Source of the DNA: Tubulanus polymorphus
Taxonomy: Eukaryota; Nemertea; Palaeonemertea; Tubulaniformes; Tubulanidae
Length of the DNA stretch: 64,000 nt
NCBI RefSeq assembly: GCF_964204645.1
Contig: NC_134034.1
Coordinates: forward strand, 496,001-560,000
Reading direction: 5' to 3'
In this document: positions 43,901 to 53,700 of the stretch, piece by piece
Numbering within the stretch: position 1 is the first letter of the stretch
Layout: the number at the start of each line of letters is the position of its first letter
The notes under the pieces: generated by a model
What the model was told of the DNA's origin: nothing
The model's database searches: none
Seen by the model: the letters and a program-made list of their open reading frames with translations, nothing else
Made by a program: the position numbers and the translations under genes

Positions 43901-46712
43901 CTGGTGTTTTTCGCAGTCATATCATGTTTTTGAAGCCATTGAAGTAAATTTGTTGTGGCAAAAATCAGCAATTGGCCGCAGCAATCTAAAATTGCTTCCA
44001 AAATGGCAGAAAAATCTGACAAATCACTGATTATTTTGTGTTTGGTTTTAAGTTGCGCTTTAAGTAACTATTCTAAAAACAGAGTGTCACCCGGAACGCA
44101 CTATAGGGTAATAACTGACACCTCTGTTTTCTTATTGATTGATTCGTTAAGACAGAACTAATTAACATAATCAAATCAATAGCTGATTTAATTACCATTT
44201 GAAATATTCAAACCAATCAATTAACTTGTTGACTGTGTGCAATTTAATTAGGTGTGTTGAGCTGTGTAAACACTTGGAACCCCAGCTCCACGGGTTGTAG
44301 GTTAATGTTTGACTCAATAAGTTCATTTCAATTATTGTAACTCTACAGTCAACTGTGGAACTGGGTCTAGAACTGTGGAACTGGGTCTAGAATAGTGGAA
44401 CTGGGTCTAGAACTGTGGAACTGGTTCCTAAACTGTGGAACTGGGTCCAGAACTGTGGAACTGGTTCCTGAACTGTGGAACTGGTTCCTAAACTGTGGAA
44501 CTGGGTCCAGAACTGTGGAACTGAGTCTAGAACTGTGGAACTGGATCCTGAACTGTGGAACTGGATCTAGAACTGTGGAACTGGGTCTAGAACTGTGGAA
44601 ACTGGGTCTAGAACTGTGGAACTGGGTCTAGAACTGTGGAACTGGGTCTAGAACTGTGGAACTGGGTCTAGAACTGTGGAACTGAGTCTAGAACTGTGGA
44701 ACTGAGTCTAGAACTGTGGAACTGGGTCTAGAACTGTGGAACTGGATCCAGAACTGTGGAACTGGGTCCAGAACTGTGGAACTGGGTCCAGAACTGTGGA
44801 ACTGGGTCTAGAACTGTGGAAATGGGTCTAGAACTGTGGAACTGAGTCTAGAACTGTGGAACAGAGTCTAGAACTGTGGAACAGAGTCTAGAACTGTGGA
44901 ACAAAGTCTAGAACTGTGGAACTGGGTCTAGAACTGTGGAACTGGGTCTAGAACTGTGGAAATGGGTCTAGAACTGTGGAACTGAGTCCAGAACTGTGGA
45001 ACTGGGTCCAGAACTGTGGAACTGGGTCTAGAACTGTGGAACTGGGTCTAGAACTGTGGAACTGGGTCTAGAACTGTGGAACTGGGTCTAGAACTGTGGA
45101 ACAGAGTCTAGAACTGTGGAACTGGGTCTAGAACTGTGGAACTGGGTCTAGAACTGTGGAACAGAGTCTAGAACTGTGGAACTGGGTCTAGAACTGTGGA
45201 ACTGGATCCAGAACTGCGGAACTGGGTCCAGAACTGTGGAACTGGGTCCAGTACTGTGGAACCGGGTACAGAACTGTGGACACTGGATCCAGAACTGTGG
45301 AACTGGGTCTAGAACTGTGGAACAGAGTCTAGAACTGTGGAACTGGGTCTAGAACTGTGGAACTGGGTCTAGAACTGTGGAACAGAGTCTAGAACTGTGG
45401 AACTGGGTCTAGAACTGTGGAACTGGATCCAGAACTGCGGAACTGGGTCTAGAACTGTGGAACTGGGTCCAGAACTGTGGAACTGGGTCCAGAACTGTGG
45501 AACTGGGTCCAGTACTGTGGAACCGGGTACAGAACTGTGGACACTGGATCCAGAACTGTGGAACTGGGTCTAGAACTGTGGAACTGGGTCTAAAAGTGTG
45601 GATCCAGAACCTTGGAACTGAATCCAGGACTGTGGAACTGGGTCTAGAACTGTGGAACTGGGTCTAAAAGTGTGGATCCAGAACCATGGAACTGGATCCA
45701 GGACTGTGGAACTGGATCCAGAACCATGGAACTAGGTTCTGAACTGTGGAACTGGGTCCTGAACTGTTGATCTTGGTCGATTGTCAAGATTAAAGGTGTA
45801 TAATAAATTTGTTCTGAAACCTGTTTCTGATATTTCTGTATTTCTATATTTCAGAATCGAGTGAATGTAACGAATCAGAATTTCTACGCAATCGCGATCA
45901 ATAACGTTGAACTTCAGGCGATGTACGATATGAGAATCATGAAAAAAGTTCAGAATACGACGAAAGTCTCGATTCCGATGAGGAATCAACTTCAATATTC
46001 GATCAGAATCAATATCACGTTCGAAGAAGAAGAAGGATACATCGCGTAGGTTTCAATAATTATAATTATAATAATCATAGAAATAATACTGATTATGTTA
46101 ATTACGCAAGTATGAAATAAACATGAACTGATAGAATAGTAATTTAAAAACACTTTGAGAAAAAATATTTACAAAAGTTTGTAATATTTTACGAGTGACT
46201 TATGAAGAAATTTGTCTAATTTTCAGTTCTTTCAATTCGATTTGAAATTGATGAATTTTTATTTATTTTTATAGGGAATTTTGTGCTTTCAAGAGTCAAT
46301 GGGTTTCTCAAATATTCATGCAGTTTGTGTAAGTATAAACATTAGAAAAATATGATAAAGTCGCCACCCTGTTAGAAATCTCTTTAAGACAGGTCTTATA
46401 TTATTAAATTGGGTTTTGAACCAAGATGGTTTTAAATCTAAGCCTTACTGTGCAACTTGACCGAAGACATGAATTTTCAAAATCTAGAATTTTAAAATCT
46501 ATTTCTCTTTTCGTAGATGGATGATTGATACGAGTTATTTAGGTCACACGGAGCAAGTGACTCTAACGACGTATCAACACGTGAGCTGTGCGCCGATATC
46601 ACGCCATAAAAACACCACCGTCACCGCCGCAAAACAAAAACAACAATCAAAAACTGTCGCTGCTGGCAACAAAAATAAAATTACAGCGAAAAAAACCGAC
46701 GTACAGCGATGA
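34908..46712 (+). CDS. TMEM106: TMEM106 family lysosomal membrane protein, two alternative first exons
   Basis: A type II single-pass late endosome/lysosome membrane protein family. Alternative first exons: 1a 34908-35199 (MQRADETSAS...) and 1b 37572-37809 (MDNSGIDSG...), both ending in phase 1. Common exons: 39586-39646, 39782-39947, 45855-46045, 46275-46328, 46517-46712. Domains: a cytosolic part with a CPTCxGxG motif at the end of each first exon (PCPTCRGTGKIPKG or QCPTCHGKGYVRKG), ELVALIPLNDKRL, a membrane segment (IFATILVCILAAGLTIFFLF) followed by PRSV, then a lumenal LEA-2-like domain with N-glycosylation sites (NVT, NIT) and the WMIDTSYLGHTEQVTLTTYQ + VSC end typical of the family. Lys/Gln-rich C-terminus. 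Introns carry two other genes and large satellites. AATAAA near 47203. Confidence 0.93.
35418..35800 (+). repeat. GTGGAACTGGGTCC satellite block
   Basis: About 17 imperfect 18-22-bp units (AACTGTGGAACTGGGTCCAG) in the intron after TMEM106 exon 1a. The frames seen in it are artefacts. Confidence 0.9.
35801..37571. other. TMEM106 intron, no distinct structure recognised
   Basis: AT-rich sequence between the two alternative first exons. The last part, just before 37572, must hold the promoter and 5' UTR for exon 1b if that exon is used as a true first exon. No repeat array, tRNA or exon recognised. Confidence 0.5.
37960..38150 (+). repeat. ~62-bp repeat, three units
   Basis: Units of CCCAGTCTATAAAACCTGG, TCCAGGTTACGGATTTACTC and CTAGGGATAACTTTGATA in a TMEM106 intron. 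Confidence 0.75.
38382..39292 (+). CDS. SATB-like CUT plus homeodomain protein, 5' end incomplete
   Basis: Two joined exons, 38382-38920 and 39002-39292, phase 0, nested in the TMEM106 intron between exon 1b and exon 2. After an acidic Ser/Asp/Glu-rich part, residues encoded at about 38625-38860 (LRVRAELRQYRITQDILARA, LDKSQGYLSDLLRRF, HLLAIGEFLDRPAEQR) match a CUT/POU-specific-like domain, closest in my memory to the SATB1/2 CUT repeats ([20 protein letters not shown]). Residues at about 39030-39215 (ITAHAAAVMSRYLSATGG, ESPDERGIPVIADALNLNP, TVRKYFDQLQSKK) match the atypical SATB-type homeodomain in spacing, with Tyr-Phe in place of Trp-Phe and Gln at the usual Asn51. The exon likely starts after the TTTTAG acceptor at 38381; upstream exons were not found, and the Met at 38270 lies in a GT/G-rich repeat. 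AATAAA near 39439. It is probably a DNA-binding regulator. Confidence 0.7.
39990..40320 (-). repeat. GTGGAACTGGGTCC satellite, reverse orientation
   Basis: About 15 units read as ACCCAGTTCCACAGTTGACC on the plus strand, in TMEM106 intron 4 (39948-45854). The array starts about 40 bp after the donor. Frames in it are artefacts. Confidence 0.92.
40700..40790 (+). repeat. direct duplication GGTGCAGGTTAGTTCGGCAC
   Basis: Two copies of GGGGGTGCAGGTTAGTTCGG + CACCCCA separated by a short spacer, with poly-G tracts. Confidence 0.8.
40940..41232 (-). repeat. ATGACATCATC satellite, reverse orientation
   Basis: Four ~80-bp units (ACAATTTGATGATGTCATAG, GGGGATTTATGGAGGCAGAC, ATCTTTTCTAGAAGTGTC) in TMEM106 intron 4. 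Confidence 0.9.
41540..41695 (-). repeat. GTGGAACTGGG satellite, reverse orientation, second block
   Basis: Seven units of CCCAGTTCCACAGTTGACCC type directly downstream of the TALE gene stop. Confidence 0.88.
41723..42850 (-). CDS. divergent TALE-class homeobox protein, 5' exon missing
   Basis: One long exon on the minus strand inside TMEM106 intron 4. It opens after a TTTACAG acceptor at 42851; the frame is open from 42850, but the first in-frame ATG is at 42721 (MALIVTKQEE), so either that is the start or an upstream coding exon exists. The homeodomain (about 42105-41915) has the three-residue TALE loop extension with PYPSDAEREE and ends VKQWFANKRTRSR, with Ala50 and Asn51, so DNA contact residues are kept. 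Upstream, LTNNPMFPELKATLAEECLQ and YHLNEFYDRQLLHLTRRVRR loosely resemble KNOX/MEIS-type halves (inference). A repeated TAGVTAG tract sits near the N-terminus. Expanded divergent TALE genes (SPILE) are known from spiralians, and this could be one. It opposes the SATB-like gene and TMEM106 in direction. Confidence 0.85.
   Translation of the reverse strand, partial: ARVTQQLKRFHENKNLASREGEDIDRFLEHKNCVRIRKKDLLPMALIVTKQEETAGVTAGVTAGVTAGDTAGVIDSSTESTSSTSNIESLVKLTNNPMFPELKATLAEECLQIGHQAAPNMPYSMSLLGDDDNAIDLTTRLTIETTELRNEFRNVTRLNDDDSTRVRELETFYNTQTTVTEVDRHNAVTVAVETQQTGPDLDVEMYHLNEFYDRQLLHLTRRVRRSLSLLQQLVTEQRDQSTGCDQSTRSSRKLTTAAIDAMNDWYNANIDAPYPSDAEREEMARVGRVTTAQVKQWFANKRTRSRNTKPKREKRLMEERLLAICQHLINDEPSGVTGGAGSRYGRGSVYKQPVKIYGEIMNQLSALVTDCSPYY
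42851..44345. other. TMEM106 intron upstream of the TALE gene
   Basis: It should contain the TALE gene's promoter and any 5' exon. A candidate donor (AAAG/GTACGC on the minus strand) lies near 43373, but the sequence before it has no supported ATG, so it could only be a 5' UTR exon. Otherwise AT-rich with no clear repeat. Confidence 0.35.
44350..45770 (+). repeat. 1.4-kb GTGGAACTGGGTC satellite array
   Basis: About 64 units of a 22-bp sequence (GAACTGTGGAACTGGGTCTA), with CTA and CCA variants, occasional ACAGAGTC variants and duplicated multi-unit blocks (e.g. around 45190-45290 and 45420-45560). It ends about 85 bp before TMEM106 exon 4 and is inverted relative to the blocks at 39990-40320 and 41540-41695 in the same intron. 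Confidence 0.95.
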
Positions 46713-47404
46713 GATCGGGTTGAGTTTAGATTCATCGAAAAAAATCGAAACTCTAAAAACTTTCGCAGATCGGAACTACAGCGATATGTGGTGGATATGT
46801 TAACAACGCGGAATTGTTCGTAGTGGATATGTTAAAAACGTGGAACCATTCATTCGTACTGTGGATTGATAAAAAATGTTTGTACATAATGGAGGATATA
46901 TTAAAAAGACTGCCGGTGAAACCGCAATCCACAATCCGTATTTTAGTGGAAACTCGCGAGTTTTTGTATGAAGATGAAAATGAGATTGTTGGATAAAACA
47001 ATCAAAACTAAGGCTTTAAAACCGATCTGAATTAATCAGATCGGTTTATAATGGACCTCTTTACATAAACTTAACTCCAAGGGACTTTCATATAAGACTG
47101 AACCGCGTGGCTGGTGTTCAGGCTGAACCGCGTGGCTGGTTCTGTAGAACCAAGTCTGCGGTTCAATGTTAGCTGCTTATTCATACTTATTTATCAACCT
47201 TGTGAATAAATATAATTTTTGTGTAATTTGTAAATAAGTTATAGGCCTCTCGTAGGTATTATGATGTATTACTATGTATACCTCTATTTGTCTTGACCTA
47301 AGTTCCTTTAAGCCAGGCCCAGCGTCTTAAACCCAGGCCCTGCGTTTATTTCTATGATAATGTTGCTATTAATATTTGACTGTGATTATGAATTGTCAAC
47401 CCAC

Positions 47405-47610
47405 CTGACTGTGAGACCTCACTGTGAGACCTCGCTGTGAGACCTCACTGTAAGACCTCACTACGAGACCTCACTGCGAGACCTCACTGTGAGACCTCAC
47501 TACGAGACCTCACTACGAGACCTCACTGTGAGACCTCACTACGAGACCTCACTACGATACTTCACTGTGAGACCTCACTACGAGACCTCACTGTGAGACC
47601 TCACTTTGAG
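47405..47610 (+). repeat. 13-bp tandem array (GAGACCTCACTGT)
   Basis: About 15 units with TACGA/TGTGA alternation. Confidence 0.9.
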
Positions 47611-48064
47611 TTAGCTTTAATGAATATTTTCTCTTTTGAATCTCAGCAGACCATTCACTGAAAAAATGATTCTAATGAATCTGCATCCTGCTATCCTGCT
47701 ATCCTGCATCCCGCATCCTGCAATCTTCCCCCTTCAGACAATCACCAGTGTAGTTGTTTGGATTGTGTTGATTTAAATGTCGCTATCTTTCAACTGCCGA
47801 AACGCGTCAAGATTTTCAAATAATTAAAGACATTCTAATATTTATACAATGTATGATCATCTAGTTGTTTTAAATAAATTTACAGACCTTGTTTATAGAA
47901 GGTCAGTAGATTATTAAACAGTATGAATTATAAAAAAACTTTACTAGTGTTCCAGTCGAGGTTTTAGAGGGACGTGGCCACCCCTTTCATTTTTACATCC
48001 CCCCTCAGCCAAAAATCAGCCACAGCGAAAATCAGCCACAGCTTATAAAATATCTGCTGCCCAA

Positions 48065-48270
48065 ACCAGAATGGATGTCAGTATTTTATCAATGCTGATT
48101 ATTGCTTTGAATTGAAATATATTGAGCTAATGTGAAATAGAAGATTACTCCAAAATTAAGCTTCAAATTTCTGTATTTTTTTGTGGGGATTGAAAGCCTT
48201 GCTACTTTAACAGCCACAATGTCATACACTTACTGTATCAATGAATGCAGCCCCCTTTTTAAATTCCAGC
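48065..48270 (+). repeat. dispersed ~200-bp repeat, copy 2
   Basis: Diverged reverse complement of 2730-2940 (TTGAAAGCCTTGCTACTT, AATTAAGCTTCAAATTTCTG, ATATATTGAGCTAA). Confidence 0.55.
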
Positions 48271-48529
48271 ATATAGTGAAAATTGATTACTGATTTAAAT
48301 CATTAATTATTTAACTGATTACACTCTGAGGAACTGGAATTGAAAACGTGTCTACGCTAAAAAGCTTCATTGCATGAATTTGTGGAAAGTTAGGGCTTTC
48401 AAGACGTCATCTATGCAATTTAGAAATATTGTATTGTATAAAGTATTAAACCGTAAACTATCTATTATTGTGTACAACAGTTAGGAAATCTACCTACATC
48501 AGGATCCAGTTTAACAGTCATGGCTTAGA

Positions 48530-48965
48530 TTAATTAAAACCATATACAACTTAAAACAAGTCTCGGACTCAGTTGTGAACAACTTAAGACCAGTTTAAGC
48601 TCATTTTAGTTCTATAACCAATCTAATAACTTCAGACCAGTCTAAGTTCATTTTGGTTCTATAACCAATCTAACAACTTAAAACCGGTCTAAGCTCATTT
48701 TAGTTCTATAACCAATCTAACAACTTAAGACCAGTTTAAGCTCATTTTGGTTCTATAGCTGATCTAACAACTTAAGACCGGTCTAAGCTCATTTTGGTTC
48801 TAAAACCAATCTAACAACTACTCAAGACCAGTTTAAGCTCATTTTGGTTCTATAGCTGATCTAACAACTTAAGACCGGTCTAAGCTCATTTTGGTTCTAT
48901 AACCAATCTAACAACTTAAGACCAGTCTAAGACCATCTATGTTGTATAGCTTATCTAAAACTTAA
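48530..48965 (+). repeat. ~47-bp tandem array
   Basis: About eight units of AACAACTTAAGACCAGTCTA, AGCTCATTTTGGTTCTATA and ACCAATCT. Short related motifs recur near 51480 and 61470. Confidence 0.88.
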
Positions 48966-49586
48966 GACAAGTCTTGAAATTTATTGACCACTTTTGAACT
49001 TCAAAGTCTGGCCTGTGAAAGTCAAAATCTTGGTTCCACCTGGTTCCACAGTTCTAGTCAAATTTAGCTGATATATTTTTCTGAAATACTCATAGAGAAC
49101 TGTGGAACCAGGAGGAACTGTGCGGAACAGTTGTGGATAGGTCAGAATTGAATCATTTCTCTTTGAGTCAACAGCATTTCAACTGGTTCCGTCAATTATC
49201 GAATAATATGTTTAAATCTATGTTAAATAAATTACTTGGAAAACGAATTTTTATTTTTGATTTGTTTTCGGCGTTATTTTCTCTATTGAGGAGCCGAGCA
49301 CCCATTACGATACTTGTGCTGCTTATTAAATCAAGATGGATTTGAATCTCTCCTAGGAAATAAACTCTGTATTCTAGCCGCTATGTGAGTGCACAATCAT
49401 TACTGTGAATATCTGTGAGAAATTTGATATTCTTCTTATTTCGAAAATTGCCAGATGCGGAATTAACTGCATTTGAAATCCGTGAAACAGGTCGGTCATA
49501 GTTGACAACCAGTATCACCACGCCTGAATGGACACCAGTCACCAGACTGACTGGTCATTGGGTCACCACACACTGGGTTGGCCACC

Positions 49587-49712
49587 ACTGGTCTATGGTC
49601 TAGTGGTTAGCATGCCCGGCTGGCATGCTGGAGGTCGCTGGTTCGAATCCTGCTAGGGTTAGGGTTACGAACATTAATTAGGGTTAGGGTTAATTAGGGT
49701 TAGGGTTAACGG
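49587..49712 (+). mobile_element. tRNA-derived SINE-like element with TTAGGG tail
   Basis: Head: GGTCTAGTGGTTAGCATG (box A), CCGGCTGGCATGCTGG, then GGTTCGAATCC (box B). It runs straight into TAGGGTTAGGGTTACGAA and ATTAGGGTTAGGG units. No intact acceptor stem was seen, so it is unlikely to be a working tRNA gene. Confidence 0.65.
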
Positions 49713-50707
49713 CTAACGCCGCGGCGGGATTTATGGCTGCCGGCCGTCTGCTTGTGCTGGTGCCCTAGCTCCATTTTTTCTTCAAAAAGAACACAATTTT
49801 CTGCCAAATAGTCAGAAAACCTGAGTCTAAAATAGTCTTTTTGCCTATAACAGGCTGGTGGGCACACATCGACCTCGAGTCGAACCCGGCAAGTCCACCT
49901 CGCTCGGCACGGCATTAGTAGTACAGCGTAGAGCCATTAATCAACGGCGTTTCCCTGCACGCACACGCACCCGCACCCGTTCCTGCTTCTATCGTACTTA
50001 AATCTGTATACAGTCCATGGTTTCAGTGAGTCGGTGTCGTCCTGCGCCGACGTCGGTTTATTTGTAATGTATCAATTTAGTGAATTCGAATTTAATCGAA
50101 ATGGTCGCCGCGATTCAGATATCTTCGGAGCCACCCGGTTTTCAATTTTAGTCGTCGACGGTGGCGCCGCGTATCGGTGATATATTGAAACTTTGATTTC
50201 CATACTTTAACTTTGACAGCAGCTGTTTTCCAGCAGTACAGTACACAGTACTGATAGTGATCTCACACCGGGAATAACCTGTCGCACAAACTCACAGTTA
50301 CATAAACCACCTCCAGTAAGTTACATAATTATTGTCGTCGTTTTGAAAATAAATTCGTTTAGTTAGAATCTTGGAAATTTAGCATCATTTAAATCCCTCT
50401 CTCCACCGGCTCTGGACCATCTTCCTCCAGTTCCAGTAATTATTCTGACAGAATTTTATTGATTAAATTATGATAAATAGCTCGATAATTTCGATAATTT
50501 CTATCTGCAAAATGTTAGATGTCGACCCCTTAAATTTCCCGCTCTGAAATAAGGGGTACCGGTAGATGATAAGCCCTATCATTTCGATGAGCTTATCTTC
50601 CCGGCTTTGGCCAAACAGTTGTCAGTCAGGAACAGATGAGGGTAGGCCTATTAGCAGTGACTTCAGGCAATGTGTGTGTTTTGTATATTGTTTGTGTCAT
50701 AGGCAAA

Positions 50708-53700
50708 ATGAATACCGGTCAACAACAATCAGTGCAGGTAAAAAACATTACATCATATTTAACCTGTATTAGAATTAATATCAACTAATGTCTATTTATT
50801 AATTGATGAGACCTGTTTTTCTGGGATATTTTGCTTACTTTTTGGGGTACATACCTTATTTATGTCTTAACAGAATGCCAAAAATCGCGGACAACAACTG
50901 AATATCCGATATTTTTCCAGTTCTGTACCAATTAGATGGATTGGCAAAAAGACTCCTTAAGTCCAGTTGAATGAGAGAGAAAATCCTCCATTTTGTCAAA
51001 TTTCTTTGATTTGAACATTGTTACCATGCCTACGCCACCCTGATTTAGTTGTTGAGACCCCACAAGAAAAATAACTTCATTTCGTAGGCATGGTGACAAT
51101 GTAAAAATTCAAGAAATTTCACAAAATGGAGGATTTTCTCTCTCATTCAACTGGACTTAAGGAGTCTTTTTGCCAATCCATCTAATTGGTACAGAACTGG
51201 AAATATATCGAATATTCAGTTGTTGTCCGCGATTTTTGGCATTCTGTTAAGACATAAATGAGGTATGTACCCCAAAAAGTAAGCAAAATATCCAAGAAAA
51301 ACAGGTCTCATCAATTAATAAATAGACATTAGGTCACGATCAAGTATTCACTGCTTATGTTATTCCAAATTTGATTAAAGATATTGGAAAACTGGAATCA
51401 AAGAGAAAATTAAATCGTTTTAATTGATTTAAATGTATTAAATTAGGTCTGGAAGTTGACTAACGTGAAAGGGGCCCGTTGCCAACTTAGACCAACTTAG
51501 TTCTATAGCCAATCTAATAACTTGAGACCAATCTCAAGATTTAAGACGCACTTTTGGACTTAAGTCACGACTGTGCAACTGGCCCCAGGGCATTTTTATG
51601 GAACACTTATTTTAATAGTTTGTCAAATACGGACTCTCTCTCTCAGTATCCAGCTGTGTCTCTAAAGGGTCCGCCGTATTTTTTTTCAAATTTTCCCCAG
51701 AGTTATTTACATCGATTTTAAAACCACCAAATAATTATTGAATATCGACAAATATGGACTTTCAAACATAATTGATTTCTATTGAATTTTAACCAGTCGT
51801 GAAATCAATCAAATACAATTAAACTATAATATTTTCACTATTTTTTTAAACCTGGTGATTGTACTCACGACGATCATGTGATTATCTCATGTGAAGGTCT
51901 CGTGCTCTGATTGATAAGACTCATGATAATTTCTATGTCAGTATGTTTGATTAAACACTTACCTATTTAAAAAAATATTAACCCTTTCAGTGCGTCTACA
52001 CCACAGAGTGCGGTGTATAAATTGGTGATGGATTTTGCAGTGTATTGATGTTACTAGTAATTAGTTTTCATCTCTATTGAAAGATGGCAGCACCTGTCAA
52101 ACATATTGAAGTAACTAATGATGCACTGCACCGCGGTGTAGACGCACTATAGCGGTTTTATCAACACACTTGGGAGGAAATTTTTTTAACAATTTCAAAT
52201 TATCTCAAGCACTTTCAGGTATTTAGTAAGCACTGTAAACTTAATGACTCATGAACTGTGGAACTTGGCCCTTAAGTTTCTTCCGGAAGATTTATTTTTA
52301 ATTCAAGTAAACTTGAAATTGATAGTTAAAGTCACGTGACACGCTCGTCCACGGTCTTAGTTCGATCTACATTTTACGCATATTTTTTACATATTCTAAA
52401 AACTGTTGTTTTTCAGGCGTATAAGGTTCTAGAAAATGATACCCTCGCTCCAGGTATGCCTGGAGTGGTTACCGTTCAGCAGCAGGTAGTAACCCCCCTT
52501 CCCCTACAGAAATAACCCCCCCTCCCCTCTCCAATATTACTCCCCCTTTCTATTTATTCTAAATCTATCATCGCTAGATATTCATTACTAATTTTTTAGC
52601 ATAAAAATTTCGTTTAAATAAATATTCGCTTAAAGACATGATAATTGAGTCACAGGATTTAGGCCTTGCCCCCTCTACTGATTGTCATGAACAGTGTGTG
52701 GGTTTACTGTCCCCTGATTGTCAGGAACAATCTCTGAAAATGGTTAACTGTCCTCTGATTGTCAGGAACAGTCTCTGAAAATGGTTTACTGTCCCCTGAT
52801 TGTCAGGAACAGTCTCTGAAAATGGTTTACTGTCCCCTGATTGTCAGGAACAGTCTCTGAAAATAGTTTTCAGTCCCCTGATTGTCGGGAACAGTCTCTG
52901 AAAATGGTTTACTGTCCCCTGATTATCAGGAACAGTCTCTGAAAATAGTTTACTGACCCCTGATTGTCAGGAACAGTCTCTGAAAATGGTTTACTGTCCC
53001 CTGATTGTCGGGAACAGTCTCTGAAAATAGTTTACTGTCCCCTGATTGTCGGGAACAGTCTCTGAAAATGGTTTACTGTCTCCTGATTGTCAGGAACAGT
53101 CTCTGAAAATTGTTTACAGTCCCCTGATTGTCAGGAACAGTCTCTGAAAATAGTTTACTGTCCCCTGATTGTCGGGAACAGTCTCTAGAAATGATTTGTT
53201 GTCCTCTGATTGTCAGGTTGAACAATCTGTCTACGACATTCTGGTTTACAGGTTTGATAATCCACATGTAGTTGTCATAGATCAATCTGTGTTAAGTGTT
53301 TTGTATCCATCGTTAAGTAGGTCTCCTGTAAGGGGTCAGATAAATTTGTCTGTGCATATGAAATATAGGTTACATATAAATAAAAACGACTACTATGATA
53401 TGATATATGTACATAGGCTAAGTGGTGATCTAGTTAACAAACATTGCTGAAATCACAGCAGGTTTATGCGACTAAGGCAGCAAGGATAGACAGCAGGTTT
53501 AAACAGCTAGGAAGACAACGTCAGGGTTACAGACACTATGGCAGAAATGCAAGATTTTAGTGATAGCGGTACTGCTGCTGTTGCTACTGTTGCTGCTGTT
53601 GCTGCCTCCCCTGTTGAATTCGGTCAAGAGGTAAAAATATTCTTTATGATTCAATGATTGATTCCAAGTCAGCCTCATGTAGACGAATGAAGCTGACAGC

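Larger units (their letters stand above)
46713..50707. other. intergenic region between TMEM106 and CYB561
   Basis: It holds the TMEM106 3' end, two tandem arrays, one dispersed repeat, and a tRNA-like element with TTAGGG-type tail (listed separately). The CYB561 promoter should lie near 49900-50700. No further coding exon supported. Confidence 0.6.

Noticed and set aside
46814-46996. 60-codon ORF after TMEM106
   Set aside because: Lies in the likely 3' UTR, no similarity or splice logic; antisense frame also open, as expected from AT-rich chance.
49587-49655. Functional tRNA gene
   Set aside because: A and B boxes are present but no complementary acceptor stem could be paired, and other copies show the same defect.
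49660-49712. Chromosome end or telomere
   Set aside because: Only a handful of TTAGGG-type units interrupted by other bases and tied to a tRNA-like element; unique genes follow on both sides.
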